From: Atopobacter sp. AH10
GTDB lineage: Bacteria; Bacillota; Bacilli; Lactobacillales; Aerococcaceae
Direction of reading: 5' to 3'
Length of the DNA stretch: 64,000 nucleotides
NCBI RefSeq assembly: GCF_003664595.1
Contig: NZ_QXPZ01000036.1
Location: 26,256 to 90,255 of the forward strand
The notes beneath the pieces were generated by a model. That model was not told the DNA's origin, searched no databases, and saw only the letters and a list, made by a program, of their open reading frames with translations. Every line of letters begins with the position of its first letter. Within the stretch, counting starts at the first letter, position 1. Both the position numbers and the translations under genes were made by a program. This document shows, one piece after another, positions 57,303 through 64,000 of the stretch.

Positions 57303-58892
57303 GTGAATACATTGCTTGAATTGAAAAAAGTCAGCAAAAGTTACGGGGAAAACCTTGTCTTGAAAGATGTTAATTTTTCTTTAGATAGTGGCAAAATTCT
57401 CGGTTTAGTTGGGGAAAATGGGGCAGGCAAGTCTACCTTGATGAACATTCTCTTTGGGATGAATGTTATTCAATCTACAGGAGGCTATAAGGGTGAGATT
57501 TATTTTGATGGTCAATTGATTCATTTTAAATCACCTATTGATGCATTAAAAGCAGGCATAGGTATGGTGCATCAAGAATTCAGTTTAATTCCAGGTTTTA
57601 CAGTAGCTGAAAATATCACCTTAGATATGGAAAAGACCAAGTCGGGCTTTGCTTCTAAAGTCTTAGGTAAAAAAATGGCTACTATTGATATGGAAGCTAA
57701 CTGTCATCTGGCTGAGAAAGCTTTGGGGACATTAGATGTAAAGATAGATCCTCATGCTTATGTATCAGAAATGCCAGTGGGTCATAAACAGTTTATCGAA
57801 ATTGCTAGAGAGATCACCCGAAAAGATGTGAAATTACTCATAATGGATGAACCGACAGCTGTTTTAACCGAATCTGAAGCTAATAGTCTAATGGAAGCCT
57901 TGAAAAGGTTATCTGATATAGGGATAGCGATTATTTTTATTTCCCACCGTCTACGGGAAATTACGACGATTTGCGATCGGGTAGTTGTTTTAAGAGATGG
58001 GGAAATTATAGAAGATCGTGAGAATAAAAATTTATCTATAGAATCTATTGCAGGCTGGATGGTTGGCCGTCAAAAGAAAAAGAATTTGTCTGAGAAAGCG
58101 AGCAGAAAGAATCTGGATGAAAATAATTATTTGATGGAAGTGGAGCACCTAGCTGTTGATATGCCTGGTGAGGCAGTTTATGATGTCAATCTTTCTATTA
58201 TTAAGGGAGAAATTTTAGGGATTGCTGGTTTAGCAGGACAAGGTAAATTGGGGATTCCTAATGGTATTTTAGGGAGCTACCCTGCTCAAGGGAAAATTCG
58301 TTATAAGGGAAAAGAATTACCTTTAGGCGATACTCTAGAGATTTTGAAACAAAAGATTGCTTTTGTGTCGGAAGATAGGAGAGGCGTTGGCTTACTACTT
58401 GAAGAACCAATTTTTTGGAATATTTCTTTCAATGCTATGCAAGTTCAGGAAAAATTTATCCAAAAAAGATTTGGATTGAAATTTAGAGATGAAGAAGCTA
58501 TGCGCAAGTTATCTGAACATTATATTCAATCCTTGGCTATTAAAACGACTGGACCAGATCAAAAAGCAGGTCGCTTATCTGGAGGAAATCAGCAAAAAGT
58601 GTGCTTAGCCAAAGCCTTTGCCATGGAACCTGATTTATTATTTGTTTCAGAACCCACACGAGGAATTGATATTGGGGCTAAGGAGCTAGTCCTAGAAGCC
58701 TTGAAAAAGAGAAATGTGGAAGATGGGACAACGATTGTGATGGTATCTTCAGAATTAGAAGAATTAAGAAGTATTTGCGATCGTATTGCGGTGGTATGCG
58801 AAGGAAAAATTGCTGGGATTCTTAAGCCAGATGATAGTCCAGAAAAATATGGGCTCTTGATGAGTGGAGAAGTGGAGGCAATCAATGGTTAA
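57303..58892 (+). CDS. ABC transporter ATP-binding protein (double ATPase, sugar/nucleoside type)
   Basis: 529 residues from a GTG start with GGAGG 8 bases upstream. Two ABC domains: Walker A GENGAGKST near residue 38 with signature region VSEMPVGHKQFIEIAREI near 158, and a second domain with degenerate Walker A GLAGQGKLG near 312 and signature RLSGGNQQK near 422. This two-domain pattern is that of RbsA/MglA/YufO-type ATPases for sugar and nucleoside uptake. It overlaps the next gene by 8 bases. Confidence 0.92.
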   Translation: MNTLLELKKVSKSYGENLVLKDVNFSLDSGKILGLVGENGAGKSTLMNILFGMNVIQSTGGYKGEIYFDGQLIHFKSPIDALKAGIGMVHQEFSLIPGFTVAENITLDMEKTKSGFASKVLGKKMATIDMEANCHLAEKALGTLDVKIDPHAYVSEMPVGHKQFIEIAREITRKDVKLLIMDEPTAVLTESEANSLMEALKRLSDIGIAIIFISHRLREITTICDRVVVLRDGEIIEDRENKNLSIESIAGWMVGRQKKKNLSEKASRKNLDENNYLMEVEHLAVDMPGEAVYDVNLSIIKGEILGIAGLAGQGKLGIPNGILGSYPAQGKIRYKGKELPLGDTLEILKQKIAFVSEDRRGVGLLLEEPIFWNISFNAMQVQEKFIQKRFGLKFRDEEAMRKLSEHYIQSLAIKTTGPDQKAGRLSGGNQQKVCLAKAFAMEPDLLFVSEPTRGIDIGAKELVLEALKKRNVEDGTTIVMVSSELEELRSICDRIAVVCEGKIAGILKPDDSPEKYGLLMSGEVEAING

Positions 58893-59961
58893 AGTAAAAA
58901 GTTTGTTTAAAACAATAGGGGTTCCTCGATTCATTATTGGGATGTTTTTGATCAGTTTATTGATGATTGCACCATACGCAGGTGTATCTTTAACGGACTC
59001 CATTGAGAATGTTTTGGCACGCTTTGGAATGTTTTCCATACTGGTCTTATCTCTAGTTCCAATGGTGCAATCGGGATGTGGATTAAATTTTGGTGTACCA
59101 ATAGGGATCGTTTCAGGGATACTCGGTGGAGTGACGTCCATTGAATTTGGGATCAAAGGATTTCCAGGAATTCTTTTGGCTATTATGATCGGCTCAGTAA
59201 TAGCGGCTATTTTTGGAGCTGGCTATGGTTTTTTACTCAATAAAATTAAAGGGGACGAAATGTTGATTGCCACCTATGTGGGCTACTCCTTTACAGCTTT
59301 TATGTGTATGGCTTATCTCGTTCTCCCTTATAAAAACCCTGTTTCAGTTTTGAGCTATAGTGGGAAAGGTCTATCTCAACAGGTTCCAGTGGCCGATTAT
59401 TGGATGACTTCTAGAATTTTAAAAGATGGGACAAAAGCTTCTGTTGGTATTTTGGACAATTTTTTAAGTTTTAAAGTTTTCGGCGTGAGTGTTCCGGTGG
59501 GGATGTATTTGATTTTTGCTCTTATGGCATTGATCGTTTGGACATTTTTTAGAAGTAAAACAGGGACAGCTATGACAGCAGTTGGATCCAATCCACAATA
59601 TGCTAAAGCGGCCGGAATCAATATTAATCAGGTACGTTTGGTATCTGTCATCTTATCGACTATTATTGCAGCAGTAGGTATTATCATCTATCAACAATCC
59701 TATGGTTTTATTCAATTGTATCAAGCACCATTAGCCTTTACTTTCCAAACTGTTGCAGCACTTTTGATTGGTGGAGCAAGTATTAATAAAGCTTCCATTG
59801 GTCATGTTGTGATAGGGACTTTCTTGTTTCAAGGGATTATTACCTTAACACCAACAGTTATTAATGGAGCTTTGAATATTGATATTTCAGAGGTTCTTCG
59901 AATGATCATTACAAATGGCATGATTATTTACGCACTAACAAGGAGAAATGTAGATGAATAA
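58885..59961 (+). CDS. ABC transporter permease 1 (sugar/nucleoside type)
   Basis: 358 residues from the ATG at 58885 (TGGAGG upstream, inside the ATPase end). About 9-10 membrane segments, with the BPD_transp_2 features GCGLNFGVPIGIVSGILG near 72 and GTAMTAVGSNPQYAKAAGIN near 230 (the EAA-like coupling loop). It pairs with the next gene to form the membrane channel, as in NupP/NupQ-type importers. Its stop overlaps the next start. Confidence 0.9.
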   Translation: MVKVKSLFKTIGVPRFIIGMFLISLLMIAPYAGVSLTDSIENVLARFGMFSILVLSLVPMVQSGCGLNFGVPIGIVSGILGGVTSIEFGIKGFPGILLAIMIGSVIAAIFGAGYGFLLNKIKGDEMLIATYVGYSFTAFMCMAYLVLPYKNPVSVLSYSGKGLSQQVPVADYWMTSRILKDGTKASVGILDNFLSFKVFGVSVPVGMYLIFALMALIVWTFFRSKTGTAMTAVGSNPQYAKAAGININQVRLVSVILSTIIAAVGIIIYQQSYGFIQLYQAPLAFTFQTVAALLIGGASINKASIGHVVIGTFLFQGIITLTPTVINGALNIDISEVLRMIITNGMIIYALTRRNVDE

Positions 59962-61090
59962 AAAAACAGATGTTAATAAGCTCATGCGCCGTTTTCTGGT
60001 GCCTATAATCTTTTTAGTCATCGTCACTCTAGGTTTAATCATAGCCAAACCGCCTCTTTCTTTTGTGACTAATGAGCTAAGTAAGCGGATGATTCGAAAT
60101 ACCTTTTTAGTTTTGTCCTTGATTATTCCAATTATTGCAGGAATGGGGATTAACTTTGGTATTCCATTAGGCGCTATGGCTGGACAAATTGGGATTGTAT
60201 TTGCACAAAATTGGGGATTTACAGGAGCAAGTGGTTTGCTGATTGCAGCTGGTCTTGGGACGCCAATTGCTATCTTGTTAGGTCAATTTTCAGGAAGAGT
60301 TCTTAATCGAGCGAGGGGAAGAGAAATGATTACCTCCATGATGCTTTCTTTCTTCATCCTTGGTTGGTATATGCTATTTTTGTATTACTTCTGTGGTACT
60401 TTAATCCCTATGCAAAATAAGGCAATGATCCTATCGCAAGGTTATGGGATCAAGAATTCAATTACTTTGAGTTCAGCACAAGGGTTTGATAATATTTTAA
60501 AATATCGAATTTCTTTTCCGCTAATGGCGGGTCAGTCCGTTCTTTTTGATGTACCAGTTGTGACATTAGGCCTCATTGTCCTATTATGTTTATTTATTGT
60601 ATGGTTTAGAAATACGAAACTAGGGCACGATATGAAAGCTGTTGGTCAAGATCAATTAGTTGCCTCTAATGCTGGCATGCATTCAGATAAAATTAGGATC
60701 ATGTCCATTGTCATTTCTACATTATTAGCTTGTTATGGGCAAATTATTTATTTACAAAATATAGGAACTCTAGCAACATATGCTGGTCAAGACCAAGCTG
60801 CCTTATACGCCGCTGCTTCCATTCTAGTTGGTGGAGCGAGCGTTTCGAAGGCCTCCATTCCTAATGTATTGATTGGGACAGCTTTATTCCATTTGATGTT
60901 TATTATCCTGCCACAAGCAGGGAGAGTTCTCACAGGGGATGCCATGATGGGAGAGTACTTTAGAACATTTATCTCTTATGGGGTCGTTACTTTAGCCTTG
61001 ATCCTCCATGCAGTTGAAAGGAAAAGACAATTAGAAGCTAATCGTCTGAAAAATAGAGAAGCTCAATTAAAAAAAGAAAGTGCTAAATAG
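59954..61090 (+). CDS. ABC transporter permease 2 (sugar/nucleoside type)
   Basis: 378 residues, similar in layout to permease 1: GMGINFGIPLGAMAGQIGI near 60 and GHDMKAVGQDQLVASNAGM near 228 (coupling loop), plus several membrane segments and a basic C-terminal tail. It begins 8 bases before the permease 1 stop (GGAG upstream). Last gene of the four-gene importer. Confidence 0.9.
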   Translation: MNKKTDVNKLMRRFLVPIIFLVIVTLGLIIAKPPLSFVTNELSKRMIRNTFLVLSLIIPIIAGMGINFGIPLGAMAGQIGIVFAQNWGFTGASGLLIAAGLGTPIAILLGQFSGRVLNRARGREMITSMMLSFFILGWYMLFLYYFCGTLIPMQNKAMILSQGYGIKNSITLSSAQGFDNILKYRISFPLMAGQSVLFDVPVVTLGLIVLLCLFIVWFRNTKLGHDMKAVGQDQLVASNAGMHSDKIRIMSIVISTLLACYGQIIYLQNIGTLATYAGQDQAALYAAASILVGGASVSKASIPNVLIGTALFHLMFIILPQAGRVLTGDAMMGEYFRTFISYGVVTLALILHAVERKRQLEANRLKNREAQLKKESAK

Positions 61091-61174
61091 TTGATGAAAG
61101 AGCCTTCTCTCAATAGGATAAAGTGATAGAAAGGTTAAAAAACAGTTATTTCCTTGAAAAAAGCCAAAATAGAC

Positions 61175-61203
61175 TTGGTTTTTAACGGACTTTGTGCTAA
61201 AAT
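61175..61203 (+). promoter_or_regulatory. rpmH promoter
   Basis: TTGGTT (61175-61180), 17 bases, TAAAAT (61198-61203), about 76 bases before the rpmH ATG. Confidence 0.7.
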
Positions 61204-61278
61204 TCAACAGTAAATCATTTTTAATCGATTCGAGTGAATAAAAACCGAGCGAAAGAAGTACGAGGAGGTGTTCTAAAC

Positions 61279-61413
61279 ATGAAGCGTACGTATCAACCAA
61301 AGAAACGTCATCGCCAAAAAGTGCACGGCTTCCGTAAACGGATGAGCACAAAAAATGGGAGAAGAGTTTTAAAGAGTAGACGCCGTAAAGGTAGAAAAGT
61401 ATTAAGCGCTTAG
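61279..61413 (+). CDS. rpmH: 50S ribosomal protein L34
   Basis: 44 residues, very basic, starting [20 protein letters not shown] and ending RKVLSA, the universal L34 sequence. GAGGAGGTG precedes the ATG. L34 lies in the large subunit. In most Firmicutes this gene sits directly beside dnaA; here it is about 23 kb away. A terminator overlaps its stop codon. Confidence 0.97.
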   Translation: MKRTYQPKKRHRQKVHGFRKRMSTKNGRRVLKSRRRKGRKVLSA

Positions 61414-61442
61414 ATCACTGACCGTCTCAGTGATCTTTTTTT
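61413..61442 (+). terminator. terminator between rpmH and rnpA
   Basis: GATCACTGA (61413-61421) pairs with TCAGTGATC (61427-61435), loop of 5, then T7. It starts within the rpmH stop codon and would favour rpmH over rnpA expression. Confidence 0.9.
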
Positions 61443-61534
61443 GTAAGAATAGGGTCTAGTTGAAGGGACGAATTTTTTAGAGCTAGGCTATTTTTACGCA
61501 TAAAAATGGTCAAGGGTGAGAGGAGGCTGGCGAA

Positions 61535-61903
61535 GTGGGGTTACAAAAGCAGTACCGTGTAAAAACAGAGAAGGATTATCAAGCGGTTTTTCGTCAAGGA
61601 AAGTCTTTTGCGAATCGCCAGTTTGTCATTTATGTTTTGAAGAAAGCAGGCCAAAGCCATTATCGGGTGGGTTTGTCTGTTTCGAAAAAGCTAGGGAATG
61701 CAGTAACCCGTAATCGGATTAAGCGATATATGCGGGATTGCATCCGTTTTTTTAATGACCAGCTACAGGACGACGTGGACATTGTCTTAATTGCTCGTAA
61801 GCCTGTTGTTTCCTTGAGCCTGGATCAACTGACTCACAACATGGAGCATGCTCTGTCATTAGCTCATGTTCTTAAAGATAAGAAAGGAATGAATCAGTTA
61901 TGA
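61535..61903 (+). CDS. rnpA: ribonuclease P protein component
   Basis: 122 residues from a GTG start with GAGGAGG 8 bases upstream. FANRQFVIYVLKK near 25, VGLSVSKKLGNAVTRNRIKRYMRD (in part: GNAVTRNRIKRYMRD near 55-70) is the RNR motif that binds RNase P RNA. It helps mature tRNA 5' ends. It overlaps yidC by 4 bases (ATGA). Confidence 0.97.
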   Translation: MGLQKQYRVKTEKDYQAVFRQGKSFANRQFVIYVLKKAGQSHYRVGLSVSKKLGNAVTRNRIKRYMRDCIRFFNDQLQDDVDIVLIARKPVVSLSLDQLTHNMEHALSLAHVLKDKKGMNQL

Positions 61904-62718
61904 AGCATTTCAGTAAAAAATCTTTTGCCCTTATTCCTCTAGCTTTACTTTTGACTGCGTGTGGGCGAGGTGACATTACTCATGAAAGCACAGGTCTCTG
62001 GGAAGGTGGCATTGTTTATTCATTTATTCGCCTGATCATTTGGTTATCAGATATCTGTGGTGGTAACTATGGGGTCGGCATTATTGTCTTTACAATTCTT
62101 GTGAGCATCTTGTTAATGCCATTGATGCACTTGCAATACAAGTCCATGAGAAAGATGACGGACTTGCAACCGGAAGTTGAAGAAATTAAAGCAAAATATC
62201 CTTTTGGTGATCGTGAGAGCCAAATCAAGATTCAAGAAGAAACTCAAGCGCTTTATAAAGCAAAAGGGGTCAACACCTTTGCGGGATGTTTGCCACTCTT
62301 AGCTCAAATGCCTGTTTTGATGGCCATTTATCAAGCGGTATTCCGCTCACCAGTGCTAAGGGTAGGAAGTTTCTTATGGATGAATCTAGGGAAGCCTGAT
62401 CCTTACTTCATTTTACCTATTCTTGCTGGGGTATTTACCTATATCTCTACTTGGTTATCTGCTAAGTCTCAAATGCAAGAAAATGGGATGACTAAGGCTA
62501 TGCAAATTGTGATGCCAGTGATGATTGCACTTATGGCAATTAACCTGCCATCTGCTGTTTCCTTGTACTGGGTCACTCGTAATATTTTCTCAGTTGGACA
62601 AATCATGGTACTCAACAATCCCTATAAGATTATTGAAGAACGTCAACGGCAAGAAAAGATCAAAAAAGATAAAGCACGTGCTGTCAGAAAGGCTTGGCAT
62701 CGGAAAAAGAAAAAATAG
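61900..62718 (+). CDS. yidC: membrane protein insertase YidC/Oxa1 family
   Basis: 272 residues. Lipoprotein signal LLLTACGRG at the N-terminus, then five membrane segments; GIIVFTILVSILLMPLMHLQ near residue 62 contains the region with the functional Arg side of the groove, and the tail is strongly basic (KKDKARAVRKAWHRKKKK), typical for ribosome contact. It inserts membrane proteins alone or with Sec. Translationally coupled to rnpA. Confidence 0.95.
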   Translation: MKHFSKKSFALIPLALLLTACGRGDITHESTGLWEGGIVYSFIRLIIWLSDICGGNYGVGIIVFTILVSILLMPLMHLQYKSMRKMTDLQPEVEEIKAKYPFGDRESQIKIQEETQALYKAKGVNTFAGCLPLLAQMPVLMAIYQAVFRSPVLRVGSFLWMNLGKPDPYFILPILAGVFTYISTWLSAKSQMQENGMTKAMQIVMPVMIALMAINLPSAVSLYWVTRNIFSVGQIMVLNNPYKIIEERQRQEKIKKDKARAVRKAWHRKKKK

Positions 62719-62881
62719 TTAACCGTGCGAATAAAGAAGTTCTGTGATAGACTTGTAGTAGATTAGGTCAAGTGAAGACTTTGTTGATTTTATAGAGAAT
62801 GGGGAGAGAGATAGACTAAAATAGCCCCTTCTTTATCCATGAACTTATGCTAAATAAAATAGTAATTAGGGAGAGAAAAGT

Positions 62882-63760
62882 ATGAGCGATAAAGACACAT
62901 TGATCATCGAAGAAGCGACGGTAGAAAAAGCTATCCAACGTGGTTTAGTGAAGATGCAACTCGAATCAAAAGATGTCACTGTTGAAATTCTCGACGAAGG
63001 GAAAAAAGGACTTTTTGGTTTTGGAGCTAGACCAGCAAAGGTAAAATTATCTCGTTTAGTCTTGAGCGGAGATGATTTAGAAGAAGAATTGGATGAAAAT
63101 ATAAACGAAGATGAAACTAGCCAAGAAGTTCTAGAAAATATTAAAGAGCTAGAGGATGAACTCGATCATGTTGCCGTTTCTGAAAAAGACGATGAAGAAG
63201 ACGAAGATGATGAATTAGACGAATATGACGAAGATGATGAAGCAGATGAATATGATCCAGTGGATGAAGACGATGGAAAAGAATCTTTAGTCATTGATAT
63301 GGCACATGAAAATGAAGTCATTGCTTCTGTAGCAACTTATTTAAAGGATGTCTGCAGAGCCTATGGGGTTGAAGCAGAAGTCGTTGGTAAGTTAGAAAGT
63401 CGTCGCATTACTTTCCAAATAGAGACTGAAAAGCAAGGATTAGTGATTGGACACCATGGGAAAATTTTAGATGCTCTACAAAACTTGGCTCAAGTTCTTG
63501 TCTTTCGAGATATCACCGGCCGTTATTCGGTTATTGTCAATGTAGGAGATTATCGTGAACGCCGTCAAGATATTTTAAAACGTCTAGCCCATCGGACAGC
63601 TAACCGAGTATTGGAAACAGGTCAATCGATTATTCTAGATCCTCTGCCTTCTTTTGAACGTAAAATGATTCATTCAGAATTAAGCCGGAATGAATTGATT
63701 CAAACGCATTCTGAAGGTAAAGAGCCTCATCGTTATTTGGTAGTAGAACCTAAAAAATAA
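62882..63760 (+). CDS. jag: RNA-binding protein Jag/KhpB
   Basis: 292 residues: Jag N-terminal domain (1-55; DEGKKGLFGFGARPAKVK in part), an acidic low-complexity linker of about 60 residues (about 77-140, mostly Asp/Glu), a KH domain (about 150-225; GLVIGHHGKILDALQ) and R3H domain (about 228-292; RRQDILKRLAHRTANRV in part). KhpB binds RNA with KhpA and affects cell division and elongation. GGGAGAG precedes the ATG. It follows yidC after 163 bases, the usual order. Confidence 0.95.
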   Translation: MSDKDTLIIEEATVEKAIQRGLVKMQLESKDVTVEILDEGKKGLFGFGARPAKVKLSRLVLSGDDLEEELDENINEDETSQEVLENIKELEDELDHVAVSEKDDEEDEDDELDEYDEDDEADEYDPVDEDDGKESLVIDMAHENEVIASVATYLKDVCRAYGVEAEVVGKLESRRITFQIETEKQGLVIGHHGKILDALQNLAQVLVFRDITGRYSVIVNVGDYRERRQDILKRLAHRTANRVLETGQSIILDPLPSFERKMIHSELSRNELIQTHSEGKEPHRYLVVEPKK

Positions 63761-63784
63761 AGGAGTAGGAGTATTCCTTTTCAC

Positions 63785-63827
63785 AAACGCTAGAGCTATT
63801 GGTTATGAAAGCTCTAGCGTTTTTTTG
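63785..63827 (+). terminator. terminator after jag
   Basis: AACGCTAGAGCT (63786-63797) pairs with AGCTCTAGCGTT (63810-63821), followed by T5. The remaining 170 bases of the window show no gene. Confidence 0.92.
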
Positions 63828-64000
63828 GGCTCTTTCATCTCATAGGAGTTTTTTAGGGAAAAGATAAGGACTTGAAATAAGCTGTATGAGTGGGAGAAGG
63901 AGATTCAGCGCTAGCTTAGACTTTTAGGTAAAAAATAAAGGCACTTTGTCAAATTTTGTTGTTGGTAAATTTTTTAGAGAAAATCACTCTTCTTCGGGGG

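Overview
The window is chromosomal DNA of a low-GC Gram-positive bacterium of the order Lactobacillales. The gene set and protein styles (GlnR-glnA, dut-radA-yacL, ECF transporters, mannose-class PTS, YidC lipoprotein, GdpP) fit that order. An Aerococcaceae-like genus is a guess that I cannot confirm from sequence alone. The window covers the replication origin. From dnaA leftward nearly all housekeeping genes lie on the minus strand; from about 39 kb rightward most genes lie on the plus strand, and the visible base bias of the plus strand changes from C-rich to G-rich there. This puts oriC in the dnaA upstream region (about 38.4-38.75 kb).

Left part (0-20 kb): a MATE exporter, a MalY/PatB-type aminotransferase with a divergent XRE regulator, a nitroreductase, a xanthine salvage pair (xpt-pbuX) with a PurR-box-like site, dut-radA-yacL, a lipoprotein, a four-gene cluster of SAM hydrolase (DUF62) plus an ECF transporter (S component, fused ATPases, T component), the glnR-glnA nitrogen operon with two GlnR operators, a CDF metal exporter and purA.

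Origin-proximal left arm (20-38.4 kb): gdpP-rplI-dnaB, then a gene-free stretch of about 2.8 kb with five parS sites and a cluster of DnaA boxes, then rpsF-ssb-rpsR, a polysaccharide deacetylase, and yaaA-recF-gyrB-gyrA, dnaN and dnaA. GyrA carries Tyr at the classic quinolone-resistance position.

Right arm (39-64 kb): a sialic acid catabolic operon (nanE, nanA, a frameshifted sodium symporter, a YhcH/NanQ protein, an RpiR regulator, nanK). Next come two glycan modules: an alpha-L-fucosidase with PTS EIIAB-C-D under a DeoR-type regulator, and a GH31 glycosidase with PTS EIIC-D-B under a ROK regulator with two palindromic operators. The second PTS has no EIIA of its own. A 666-base gene-free stretch follows, holding a strongly structured RNA candidate enclosed by a perfect 18-bp inverted repeat. 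After it come a DUF3798 lipoprotein with a nucleoside/sugar-type ABC transporter, then rpmH, rnpA, yidC and jag. The rpmH-rnpA-yidC block normally abuts dnaA; here about 22 kb of host-glycan and transport genes sit between them.

Together the accessory genes suggest a mucosal organism that imports and breaks down sialic acid and fucosylated or other alpha-linked host glycans. The most unusual items are the inverted-repeat-bounded RNA at 55.4-55.7 kb, the parS/DnaA-box stretch at 24.5-26.9 kb (including a parS buried in a terminator-like hairpin), the symporter frameshift in a T7 run and the GyrA Tyr90 residue.
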